Below are positions 1-7,010 of a stretch of 19,069 bases of DNA, in pieces. The position numbers and the translations under genes were made by a program. Origin of the DNA: Pseudomonadota bacterium (GTDB lineage Bacteria; Pseudomonadota; Alphaproteobacteria; Rhizobiales; Devosiaceae); the NCBI GenBank assembly GCA_023427545.1, contig JAEZBF010000212.1, positions 1 through 19,069 of the forward strand, given 5' to 3'. Every line of letters starts with the position of its first letter. The stretch's first letter is position 1. The notes beneath the pieces were generated by a model. It saw only the letters and a list, made by a program, of their open reading frames with translations, did not search any database and was not told the DNA's origin.

Positions 1-30
1 CCATGAGGTCCTCACACAGTTCACCAGTAG

Positions 31-61
31 CCCTCATGGTGAGCTTGTCGAACCATGAGGG
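31..61. repeat. REP-like interspersed palindrome downstream of ilvI
   Basis: A perfect 10-bp inverted repeat, CCCTCATGGT (31-40) and ACCATGAGGG (52-61), encloses an 11-nt loop containing GAGCTTGTCGA. The bases CCATGAGG at 1-8 match the right arm, so a second unit may be cut by the window edge. Palindromes built on a GAGCTTGTCGAA core are, from memory, common dispersed intergenic repeats in alphaproteobacterial genomes. It lies just past the ilvI stop codon and could fold as a transcript-end hairpin, but no T-tract follows on the minus strand. Confidence 0.7.
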
Positions 62-75
62 CGTGCCTCTTAGCG

Positions 76-1845
76 CTAAACCAGCGCCCTGCCCTTGGCA
101 TCGATCACCGCGCCGATATCTTCCTTGAAGTCCGGCAGGATCATCTCGTTGTGCGGCTTGCCCGACGGGATCATCGGCAGGCAATTCTCGTCGCGCTCGA
201 CCAGGCAGTCGAACAGCACCGGGCCCTTGTAGGCGATCATCTCGGCAATCTTGTCGTCGAGCTGGGCCGGATCCTCGCAGCGGATCCCCTTGCCGCCATA
301 GGCCTCCGCGAGCTTGACGAAGTCGGGCAGGCTCTCGGAATAGCTGTGTGCATGGCGTCCGCCGTGCAGCAGGTCCTGCCACTGCCGCACCATGCCCATC
401 CGCTCGTTGTTGAGGATGAACACCTTGATCGGCAGCTCGTACTGGATGGCCGTCGACATCTCCTGCATCGTCTTCTGCACGCTCGCCTCACCGGCAATGT
501 CGATGACGAGCGCATCCGGGTGGGCGATCTGCACCCCGATCGCCGCCGGCAGGCCGTAGCCCATGGTCCCGAGCCCGCCCGAGGTCATCCAGCGGTTGGG
601 CATCTCGAACGGGAAGTGCTGGGCCGCCCACATCTGGTGCTGGCCCACTTCCGTGGTGATGTAGACGTCGCGCCCCTTAGTGGCCTCGTGCAGCCGGCGG
701 ATGGCCTGCTGCGGCTTGATCACCGTGTCGGAGTTCTTGAAGTCGAACGAGCGCTTGGCGCGCCAGCCCTCGATCTGCTTCCACCACGGCGCCAGTGCCT
801 CGGTGCGCGACTCGTTGGTCCGGCTGCGCCACACCCGCACCATCTCACGCAGCACCGCACCGACGTCGCCGACGATCGGCACGTTCACCCGCACGTTCTT
901 GTTGATCGAGGACGGATCGATGTCGACGTGGATCTTCTTCGAGTTTGGCGAAAACGCATCGACGCGGCCGGTGATCCGGTCGTCGAAGCGGGCCCCGATG
1001 TTGATCATCAGGTCGCAGTCATGCATCGCCATGTTGCTCTCGTAGGAGCCATGCATGCCGACCATGCCGAGCCACTGCGGGTTCGATGCGGGGAAGGCGC
1101 CCAGCCCCATCAGCGTCGAGGTGACCGGGAACCCGGTCAGACCCGCCAGCTCGCGCAATTCCTCGGACGCCTCCGGGCCGGAGTTGATAACGCCGCCACC
1201 GGTATAGAGGATCGGCCGCTCGGCCTTGAGCATCATGTCGACCGCCAGCTCGATGGCCGCGCGATCGCCCTCCCGACGCGGATGATAGCTCTGGTGCCGG
1301 GTCGAGGTGACTTCCTCCGGCCTGAGGTAAGTGCCGAGCGCGAACTGGACGTCCTTGGGGATGTCGATCAGCACCGGACCGGGCCGCCCCGTGGTGGCGA
1401 TGCGGAACGCCTCGTGCAGCACGCGCGGCAGGTCCGCCACGTTCTTCACGAGGTAGTTGTGCTTGGTGCAGCTGCGGGTGATGCCGACCGTGTCGCATTC
1501 CTGGAAGGCGTCCGAGCCGATCAGTGCCGTCGACACCTGAGCGGTGATGCAGACCAGCGGCACCGAGTCCATCAAAGCATCGGTCAGGCCCGTGACCGCG
1601 TTGGTCGCTCCCGGCCCCGAGGTCACGAGCACGACGCCCGCCTTCCCGGTGGTGCGCGCATAGCCTTCGGCCATGTGGGTAGCGCCCTGCTCGTGCCGCA
1701 CCAGGATGTGCTGCACCGTCTCCTGCTGGAACATCGCGTCGTAGATCGGCAGCGCCGCGCCGCCCGGATAGCCGAACACGTGCTCGACTCCGTTGTCGAT
1801 CAGCGCCCTGATCACCATCTCGGCGCCCGTCATTTGTTCGGCCAT
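76..1845 (-). CDS. ilvI: acetolactate synthase, large (catalytic) subunit
   Basis: Predicted cytoplasmic ThDP-, FAD- and Mg-dependent enzyme that condenses two pyruvates, or pyruvate with 2-oxobutyrate, in the first common step of Val/Leu/Ile synthesis. The 589-residue protein has the N-terminal ThDP-pyrimidine domain with catalytic Glu52 in RHEQGA, the central FAD-binding domain, and the C-terminal ThDP-diphosphate domain ending in the ILNN motif (residues 477-480). The usual GDG/GDA metal motif reads G452-E453-A454, an Asp-to-Glu change. The start is the ATG at 1845, which has GAGGAG at good spacing; an in-frame ATG at 1878 would add 11 residues without homology. The regulatory subunit gene (ilvH/ilvN) normally follows and would lie beyond the left edge. 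Expression is probably controlled by the attenuator just upstream. The family call is firm; the name ilvI rather than ilvB follows rhizobial usage. Confidence 0.96.
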   Translation of the reverse strand: MAEQMTGAEMVIRALIDNGVEHVFGYPGGAALPIYDAMFQQETVQHILVRHEQGATHMAEGYARTTGKAGVVLVTSGPGATNAVTGLTDALMDSVPLVCITAQVSTALIGSDAFQECDTVGITRSCTKHNYLVKNVADLPRVLHEAFRIATTGRPGPVLIDIPKDVQFALGTYLRPEEVTSTRHQSYHPRREGDRAAIELAVDMMLKAERPILYTGGGVINSGPEASEELRELAGLTGFPVTSTLMGLGAFPASNPQWLGMVGMHGSYESNMAMHDCDLMINIGARFDDRITGRVDAFSPNSKKIHVDIDPSSINKNVRVNVPIVGDVGAVLREMVRVWRSRTNESRTEALAPWWKQIEGWRAKRSFDFKNSDTVIKPQQAIRRLHEATKGRDVYITTEVGQHQMWAAQHFPFEMPNRWMTSGGLGTMGYGLPAAIGVQIAHPDALVIDIAGEASVQKTMQEMSTAIQYELPIKVFILNNERMGMVRQWQDLLHGGRHAHSYSESLPDFVKLAEAYGGKGIRCEDPAQLDDKIAEMIAYKGPVLFDCLVERDENCLPMIPSGKPHNEMILPDFKEDIGAVIDAKGRALV

Positions 1846-1895
1846 CTTCTTCTCCTCGCGCCCCAACGGGCAGTCCAACCAGGAATTCAGGCAAT

Positions 1896-1918
1896 AAAAA
1901 AGGCCCCGTGTGGGACCT
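1896..1918 (-). terminator. intrinsic terminator (attenuator) in the ilvI leader
   Basis: Read on the minus strand, AGGTCCC (1912-1918), loop ACAC (1908-1911) and GGGGCCT (1901-1907) form a 7-bp stem with one G-U pair. The run of six T's spans 1896-1901, sharing its first base with the stem. It sits between the ilvI promoter and the ilvI start, about 50 bases before the ATG, so it would stop transcription before the gene. That position is what an attenuator requires. Confidence 0.8.
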
Positions 1919-2022
1919 GTTTTCGCGCACCAAACCTCGCAGGGTTCTTACCCCACGTGCCCGATGCGCCTTCCTACTACGATGAGCTTCTGCACGGATC
2001 GTGCTCCGAAATTCGCGTGGGG
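1910..2022 (-). promoter_or_regulatory. mutually exclusive leader RNA pairings of the ilv attenuator
   Basis: The end of the leader ORF, GTGGGGT (1950-1956), can pair with GGTCCCAC (1910-1917), using two G-U pairs. That removes the 5' arm of the terminator and acts as an antiterminator. The same leader-ORF segment can instead pair upstream, through GCACG (1956-1960) with CGTGC at the start codon (1992-1996), or CGTGGGG (1951-1957) with CCCCACG (2016-2022) if transcription starts early enough. A ribosome stalled on the Ile/Val codons at 1975-1983 should leave 1950-1956 free and favour read-through. A ribosome reaching the stop codon covers it and favours termination. The pairings are seen by eye; no folding energies were calculated. 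Confidence 0.6.
1948..1995 (-). CDS. ilv leader peptide (attenuation sensor)
   Basis: A 15-codon ORF on the minus strand runs from GTG (1993-1995) to TAA (1948-1950) and encodes MQKLIVVGRRIGHVG. Six of its 15 codons are for Leu, Ile or Val (counting the late GTG but not the initiator), with four in a row: CTC ATC GTA GTA. GGAG lies 8 bases before the GTG. It sits between the ilvI promoter and a terminator hairpin. This is the organisation of known ilv leader peptides (E. coli ilvL and ivbL), in which ribosome stalling for want of charged branched-chain tRNA prevents termination. It is too short for normal gene finding. The unusual GTG start is the main weakness. Confidence 0.72.
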   Translation of the reverse strand: MQKLIVVGRRIGHVG

Positions 2023-2023
2023 A

Positions 2024-2053
2024 TTGATATGCCTCGTCCGAACGCGCTGTCAA
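2024..2053 (-). promoter_or_regulatory. sigma-70-like promoter of the ilvI leader
   Basis: The minus strand has a perfect TTGACA -35 box (2048-2053), an 18-bp spacer and TATCAA (2024-2029), which matches 4 of 6 bases of the -10 consensus. A start near 2018 would give a leader of about 170 bases before ilvI, containing the leader peptide and terminator. The rest of the gap up to 2262 shows no further clear element; no convincing plus-strand promoter for the divergent gene was found. Confidence 0.7.
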
Positions 2054-2262
2054 CCCTGCCATTTCGGACGGGCGCGCCTGCATGCGGCAGCCAGAATCGA
2101 GCCAGTAGAACGGACAGCGCCCGCTGACTTCGACTCAGCGACCGTCCCGAGTCACAGCAAAGCAACACACAAGGCCAAAGGGTCCACAGAATAGACCTAT
2201 GCGCTTGCGCCCCCGGATTTGCGATCGATAGGGTTGGATCGGAGAACTCTGCGGGGGCGGAG

Positions 2263-3648
2263 ATGGCCGTTCGGCGTCTGCCGACTGCTCTTGTTGCGAT
2301 GATTGTTGCCGGCGCCTCTTTGGCGGCCGGAGCGAATGCTGACGCCCAAACTCCGGCGCGCACGTTCCAGCCATCAGCCGCTGTCGCAGAGGGATCATCG
2401 ACCCTCGAGGCCCGCCGCACTGCACTGTTCAACCGCATGCTTCGGCAACCCGACGACCTGGACGCGGCCTTCGAGTATGCCGCCGTTTCAGCCGAGCTCG
2501 GTGACTTGGAGGGAGCCATCTCGACGCTGGAGCGGATGCTCATCTTTGCGCCCGGCCTGCCGCGGCTGCAGTTCGAACTCGGCGTTCTCTACTACCGCCT
2601 CGGCGCTTATCAAACGGCCGCCACCTACTTCCGCAGCGTCGAGGCCGCGCCCGAGGTCCCGCCCGAGGTGCAGGGCCAGGTCGCCGCCTACCTGGCTGCA
2701 GTCGAGCGGCGCGCCACCGGCACCCAGTTCAGCGGCTTCGCCATGACGGGGCTGCGGGTGCAGAGCAATGCCAATGCCGGTCCTGCATCGGCCGCCATCA
2801 CCCTCAACGGCATCGGCTTTACGCTCAGTCCGGGTGCAGTGGGCCAGCCCGACGCCAATGCCTTCATCTCCGGCGGGCTCAACTTCTCGACCGACGTGCC
2901 CAGCCAGGGCGACCGCTTCAATCTCAGCCTTGCCGGCTATGGTTCGCTCTACCGCACTCAAGGTCAGCTCAACACCGGGGTGATCGAGCTGCGCGCCGGC
3001 CCCGAGTTCGATCTCGGCCGCATCCGCATCGACAATGCCAATATCGGCGTCTACGGCGTCGTGGGTGGCGCAATTGTTGGCGGCGCGCCGTACCTGCTCT
3101 CGGGCGGCGCCGGTTCGAACCTGACCATCGCGCTCGATGCCCGTTCGGAGCTGCGGCTGCGCGGTGAAGCCCGCTACTCGCAATACCTCGATAGCCCGCA
3201 GCGGCCCACCGCCTCGCTCCGCAGCGGACCGCAGGTCTCGGGCGAGATCAGCTACCGCTACCAGGTCACTCCCGAGCTTGGCCTCTTCATGAGCGCCGGG
3301 CTCGATCGGCGCTGGGCGCAGCGCAACTACCTCAGCGCATGGCAGGCCGGTGCCCGTGCCGGTGCCACGTATGCCTTCGCCTCGCCGATTGAGGCCCTCG
3401 AGGCGCCGTGGCGCATCGGCATCTCGGCATCGGCGCAGCATCTCATCGCCGCCGCGCCGGACCCTGTGTTCTCACCCGTCGATCCCGAAACGACGACCAC
3501 GGTCTCACTCGAGGGCAAGCTGACCATCCCGCTACCGAATGCATTCGCCATCGAAGCCAGCGCCGGCTACACGCGTGCGCTCTCCAACTACGGCCTCAGC
3601 TCTTACGACAATCTGTGGGCTTCGATCGGCATCGGGAGGAGCTTCTGA
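2263..3648 (+). CDS. TPR plus outer-membrane beta-barrel protein, Slam/DUF560-like
   Basis: A 461-residue exported protein. Residues 1-28 form a Sec signal peptide (Arg-rich n-region, hydrophobic core, cleavage near ADA-QT). Residues about 65-132 form two TPR-like helical pairs with alternating small and aromatic residues. From about 155 the sequence switches to alternating Gly/aromatic beta strands (GFAMTGLRVQSNANAGP and onward) and ends in a C-terminal Phe, as outer-membrane barrels do. Periplasmic TPRs plus a C-terminal barrel is the architecture of Slam (DUF560, type XI secretion), which exports surface lipoproteins and soluble cargo. The next gene follows after 1 base and encodes a protein with a cargo-like C-terminus, which supports an export role. 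Other TPR-barrel proteins, such as BcsC-type exporters, remain possible. GGGGG upstream is the likely ribosome site for the ATG at 2263. Confidence 0.65.
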   Translation: MAVRRLPTALVAMIVAGASLAAGANADAQTPARTFQPSAAVAEGSSTLEARRTALFNRMLRQPDDLDAAFEYAAVSAELGDLEGAISTLERMLIFAPGLPRLQFELGVLYYRLGAYQTAATYFRSVEAAPEVPPEVQGQVAAYLAAVERRATGTQFSGFAMTGLRVQSNANAGPASAAITLNGIGFTLSPGAVGQPDANAFISGGLNFSTDVPSQGDRFNLSLAGYGSLYRTQGQLNTGVIELRAGPEFDLGRIRIDNANIGVYGVVGGAIVGGAPYLLSGGAGSNLTIALDARSELRLRGEARYSQYLDSPQRPTASLRSGPQVSGEISYRYQVTPELGLFMSAGLDRRWAQRNYLSAWQAGARAGATYAFASPIEALEAPWRIGISASAQHLIAAAPDPVFSPVDPETTTTVSLEGKLTIPLPNAFAIEASAGYTRALSNYGLSSYDNLWASIGIGRSF

Positions 3649-3649
3649 G

Positions 3650-5362
3650 ATGAACCCGCTCTGCCGCCTCGCCCTCTCCGCCCTGCTCTCCCTGACCGTA
3701 GCCATCGGCGCCGCCGAAGCGCAGTCCGTCGGCGTCACCGCCGCCGTCAACCAGACGGCCCACGGCACGCCGCCCGGCGGAACGATGCGCACCATCGTCA
3801 TGGGCGAGAACATCGTTCACGAGGAGCGGATCGCGACCAACAATGTCGGCCTCGTGCAACTGCTCTTCACCGACGGCACCACCCTGACCGTGGGCCCGAA
3901 CTCGGAGCTGGTGATCGAGTCCTACCTCTACGACCGCAACGCCGGCACGGCCCAGCTTGCCGCCAGCATGAGCAAGGGCGTGCTTCGCTTCATCGGCGGC
4001 CTCGCCTCGAAGAACTCGGACGGCGCCACCATCGACACCCCGATCGGCACCATCGGCATCCGCGGCGGCATAGCCGACATCAACCTCAATCCGCCGTCCG
4101 GCATTCCGCCGCACGTCGACATGATCTTCGGCAAGGACGTCACCCTGACGCGCGCCGGCACGCTGCTCGAGCGGCTCTACCGCAGCGGCTATTCGATCGT
4201 CGTCACCCCGGGCGGCGGCCTGACGGTTCAGAAGACCCCGCCGGGTTGGTCAAGCCAAATCCAGGCGGCCCTGAGCGGCCGCCCCGGCACCAGCGGCGGC
4301 GCCAGCCAGCAGCCCACCGACCAGACCGTCGCGGAAAGCGATGTCCCCGAGAGCAACTCGCAGGGCACCACTCCGCCCGCCCCGGGCAACGAACCTCAGC
4401 CGCTGACGCAGAGCGAAGTCGCAGAGCTGCTTGCCGCCGTCACGACCTACGACGAGCTGCGCCAGTTCATCGTCGACAACCCGCCGACCAAGACGTTCCT
4501 TGGTGCAAGCGGCGGCATCGTCCGCATCAACAACTACGACCCATCGGGGGCGCCTAACGGCGAGCGCTGGGTGCCGCTCGTTACCACCGGCAGCTCTCTG
4601 CCAACTGCGGCCCTGACGGAGATCAGCCTCGATCAGAACGGCAAGCCCGTAGCCGGCGTGATCGACATTACCAGCCCGTCAGACCCCTATTCTACTTGCT
4701 TCAACTGCCGGCTGCGCATCAGCATCGGCACCAGCGGCACCCAGGTGATCGCCACAGACGCGTACGGCACCTACCAGTCGGGCGGGACCGGTCATCTCCG
4801 CCCCAGCAGCGAGATCGCGCTGGCACCGGGAGTGAATCGCTGCGAATGCGCCTTCCTGAACTGGGGCGCGTGGGATGCCAACGTCATGTTCGCCGAGGCC
4901 AACGGCAGCACCATCGCCACCGCCGGATCGGGCCATTGGGTGGTTGCCGACATCACCAGTTCGCAGGCCATCGCCGACCTCCAGGCGCAGGACACCGGGA
5001 CGATCGCAACCTACTCCGGGTTTGCGGTTGGCACAGTGTCCGCCGCCTCAGGCCCCGCTTACACGGCTTCGGGCAATATGAACATGAACTGGTCGTTCGG
5101 TACCCGCAGCGGCAATATCGAGATCATGGATTTTGACGTGGACCATAGTTTCTACGGCACCATCAATGACAGCGCCGCGCCGGCAACCGCCTTCTTTGGC
5201 GGACTTGTCACAGGTGGTGCAGGTGGCGGCACCGTCCGCGGGGCCTTCGTCAACGATGGTGCCACACCAGCCGCCGGCGTCGCCGGCGACTTCCTGCTCA
5301 GAGACGGTACCTGGAACGCCTCTGGCATTTTCGCTGGAGAGCGCGGTCTCGACGCGCACTAG
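3650..5362 (+). CDS. secreted FecR-domain protein with TbpB-like C-terminal barrel
   Basis: A 570-residue protein. Its ATG is 1 base after the upstream stop, with GGGAGGAG just before; an in-frame ATG at 3539 lies inside the upstream gene and is not needed. Residues 1-25 form a signal peptide ending AEA-QS, with no lipobox Cys. Residues about 45-145 match the FecR fold (TDGTTLTVGPNSELVIE, then IDTPIGTIGIRGG). A Pro/Ser/Gln-rich linker spans about 205-255. The middle carries two close cysteine pairs (C350/C353 and C398/C400), perhaps disulfides. Residues about 450-566 resemble the TbpB-type 8-strand barrel, with Gly-rich strands and an AGVAGDF...ASGIFAGER ending. No transmembrane helix follows, so it is not a classical FecR anti-sigma factor. 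It probably acts outside the cell or at the surface and may be cargo of the upstream barrel. The ligand is unknown. Confidence 0.7.
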   Translation: MNPLCRLALSALLSLTVAIGAAEAQSVGVTAAVNQTAHGTPPGGTMRTIVMGENIVHEERIATNNVGLVQLLFTDGTTLTVGPNSELVIESYLYDRNAGTAQLAASMSKGVLRFIGGLASKNSDGATIDTPIGTIGIRGGIADINLNPPSGIPPHVDMIFGKDVTLTRAGTLLERLYRSGYSIVVTPGGGLTVQKTPPGWSSQIQAALSGRPGTSGGASQQPTDQTVAESDVPESNSQGTTPPAPGNEPQPLTQSEVAELLAAVTTYDELRQFIVDNPPTKTFLGASGGIVRINNYDPSGAPNGERWVPLVTTGSSLPTAALTEISLDQNGKPVAGVIDITSPSDPYSTCFNCRLRISIGTSGTQVIATDAYGTYQSGGTGHLRPSSEIALAPGVNRCECAFLNWGAWDANVMFAEANGSTIATAGSGHWVVADITSSQAIADLQAQDTGTIATYSGFAVGTVSAASGPAYTASGNMNMNWSFGTRSGNIEIMDFDVDHSFYGTINDSAAPATAFFGGLVTGGAGGGTVRGAFVNDGATPAAGVAGDFLLRDGTWNASGIFAGERGLDAH

Positions 5363-5368
5363 CAGCTT

Positions 5369-5386
5369 GTCGCGGTCAGCCGCGGC
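5369..5386. terminator. possible hairpin between convergent genes
   Basis: GTCGCGG (5369-5375) and CCGCGGC (5380-5386) can pair around loop TCAG, with one G-T pair. It lies in the 31-base gap between the FecR-type gene and the convergent aldo/keto reductase. No T-tract follows on either strand, so intrinsic termination is uncertain. Confidence 0.3.
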
Positions 5387-5393
5387 CCCAGCC

Positions 5394-6440
5394 CTACGGC
5401 AGCCGCTCCGCATGGTTCGGCGCCGTCTCCGCCTTGCCGAACGTGCCGGGGAAGTTCGTCGCCGTCCATTCGTACGGGTAGCCGAGCTTGAGCGGCATAG
5501 CGTCCGTCAGCGCCTGCCGCGTCTCGACCGGCAGGTCATAGTCGCCCGCGACGAGGTTCTCGCCCACCTGCTCGGCGGTGCGCGCGCCGATGATCGCCGC
5601 CGTCACCCGCCGGTCGCCCAGCAGCCAGCTCAGCGCCACCTGGCTCGGCGTCTTGCCCACCTGCGCGGCCGTGTCGACCACGGCATCGATCATCTTGAGC
5701 GCATCGTCGAACCAGTACCGCGGCAGCGTGATCGCCGCCTGGTGCCCGATGCGCGACTTGAGGTCCGGCTTGTCCTGCCCGCGGTACTTGCCCGACAGCA
5801 TGCCGGCGGCGAGCGGGCTCCAGCAGATCATGCCCAGTCCCTCGGCATCGCAGGCCGGCAGCACCTCCCGCTCGATGTCGCGCCGCAACAGATTGTAGAG
5901 GTGCTGCGCCGAAACCAGCTTCTCGTACCCCTTCAGCGCCGCCAGCCCGTTGGTGCGCGCAATCTGGAAACCGTAGAAGTTCGAGCACCCGAGATAGCGC
6001 ACCTTGCCGGCGCTGATCAGGTCGTCGGCCGCGCGGAGGCTCTCCTCCATCGGCGTCTGCGGGTCCGGTCCGTGGAACTGGTAGAGGTCGATGTAGTCGG
6101 TGCCCAGCCGCTTGAGGCTCTTCTCGCACGCTTCGACGATGTGCTTGCGCGAAAGACCGCGCGCCGTGACCGCCGGCCCGGTCGGAAACCAGCACTTGGT
6201 GGCGATCACCAGCGTATCGCGGTCGTGCTCCTTGAGCGCGACGCCCAACATCCGCTCGGACTCGCCGCCGCTGTACATATCGGCCGTGTCGATGAAGTTG
6301 CCGCCGCCCTCGATGAAGCGGTCGACGATCGCGCTCGCGGCTTCCTGGTCGCAGCCCCACTGCTGGTTGCCGAACGTCATCGTGCCGAGGCAGAGCCGCG
6401 ACACGAGCAGGCCGGAACGTCCGAGATAGCGATATTTCAT
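5394..6440 (-). CDS. aldo/keto reductase
   Basis: A 348-residue cytoplasmic NAD(P)H-dependent oxidoreductase of the (beta/alpha)8 AKR family, of COG0667 type, expected to reduce aldehydes or ketones. The AKR catalytic tetrad is visible: Asp51 and Tyr56 in IDTADMYSGGESE, Lys82 in IATK and His123 in LYQFHGPDP. The phosphate-binding C-terminal part IIGARTAEQVGENL is also present. Length is normal. The ATG at 6440 has GGGGGAA about 5 bases upstream. It stands alone, convergent with the FecR-type gene. The substrate cannot be told from sequence; related proteins are often annotated only as predicted oxidoreductases. Confidence 0.92.
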   Translation of the reverse strand: MKYRYLGRSGLLVSRLCLGTMTFGNQQWGCDQEAASAIVDRFIEGGGNFIDTADMYSGGESERMLGVALKEHDRDTLVIATKCWFPTGPAVTARGLSRKHIVEACEKSLKRLGTDYIDLYQFHGPDPQTPMEESLRAADDLISAGKVRYLGCSNFYGFQIARTNGLAALKGYEKLVSAQHLYNLLRRDIEREVLPACDAEGLGMICWSPLAAGMLSGKYRGQDKPDLKSRIGHQAAITLPRYWFDDALKMIDAVVDTAAQVGKTPSQVALSWLLGDRRVTAAIIGARTAEQVGENLVAGDYDLPVETRQALTDAMPLKLGYPYEWTATNFPGTFGKAETAPNHAERLP

Positions 6441-6523
6441 GCGAGTTCCCCCATGGTCGCGGAGGTTTTAGCCCAGCGGTCGCAGGGTGCAAGCGGCAAC
6501 GTCGCCGACGAGAGGAAAGAGGC

Positions 6524-6874
6524 TCAGCCTGGCGTGTCGAGATCGATCTCTTCGATGACGCGCTCGAAGTTCTCGGCTTCCCCACGAACCCGGTAGCGCA
6601 GCGGACCGCCCTCATTGGGCAGCAGCGCCAGCACGTTGCAGAAGGTCTCCGCGCGAGCCCAGGTCCGCCCGCCGCCGCGCATCAACAGCCGTTCGCCGAC
6701 GCGGAACTTGTGCTGCGCCTGCTGGATCGTAGAGGTCGGGGTGCGACGGCCCGCGCCGACTGTGCCGCCGACGACGCTGTCCTGCGGCGGCACCGGATGG
6801 CCGGCTGGCCGCGGTTTGACCGCGCCGCCGCGCTTACGCCCGACCGGAACCGCGATGCTCTTGATCTCGTCCAC
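6524..6874 (-). CDS. conserved small hypothetical protein
   Basis: A 116-residue protein starting with GTG at 6874, with GGAAGGA 6 bases upstream. Residues 1-55 are basic, Pro/Gly-rich and probably disordered. Residues about 56-113 look folded and have the pattern FRVGERLLMRGGGRTWARAE, then LPNEGGPLRYRVRGEAENFERV. From memory this C-terminal block recurs in short rhizobial hypothetical proteins, and the F-x-V-G-E opening suggests a small beta-barrel such as KOW or Tudor, though this is a guess. There is no signal peptide or membrane segment. It is separated from the DUF4142 gene behind it by a terminator. Function is unknown. Confidence 0.65.
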   Translation of the reverse strand: MDEIKSIAVPVGRKRGGAVKPRPAGHPVPPQDSVVGGTVGAGRRTPTSTIQQAQHKFRVGERLLMRGGGRTWARAETFCNVLALLPNEGGPLRYRVRGEAENFERVIEEIDLDTPG

Positions 6875-6954
6875 AGGAAGTCCTTCCGTATGCGAATTCC
6901 GCCGGAGAACTCCCGGCGGCCGTACTTTAGCAGCAAAGCGTCAGCCGCGGGGGA

Positions 6955-6987
6955 TAAAAGACAAACGGCGGGCCCGAGCCCGCCGTT
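6955..6987 (-). terminator. intrinsic terminator of the DUF4142 gene
   Basis: A perfect 10-bp inverted repeat, AACGGCGGGC (6964-6973) and GCCCGCCGTT (6978-6987), has a 4-base loop. On the minus strand it is followed by TGTCTTTTA. It starts 23 bases past the stop codon of the DUF4142 gene and insulates it from the small gene downstream. Confidence 0.8.
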
Positions 6988-7010
6988 CGCGATCAGTCTC
7001 GTTCCGTCGC

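Noticed and set aside
55..2127. Long plus-strand open frame of 690 codons
   Set aside because: It is antisense to ilvI, His/Arg/Asp-rich without a recognisable domain, and its length follows from high GC. ilvI has clear family motifs on the other strand.
2200..2262. Possible plus-strand promoter (TTGCGC and GATAGG) before the exporter gene
   Set aside because: Both boxes match poorly and the spacing is not optimal, so no promoter is called.
1977..2543. Minus-strand open frame across the ilvI-exporter intergenic region
   Set aside because: It covers the ilvI promoter and the start of the plus-strand signal peptide gene and has no recognisable domain.
5133..6596. Plus-strand open frame opposite the aldo/keto reductase
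   Set aside because: It begins within the FecR-type gene in another frame and runs antisense to a reductase with a complete catalytic tetrad; no domain is seen.
6899..6919. Inverted repeat CCGCCGG...CCGGCGG upstream of the small hypothetical gene
   Set aside because: The 7-bp stem has a possible bulge and no T-tract. It may simply be a GC-rich leader hairpin, so it is not called as a terminator or riboswitch.
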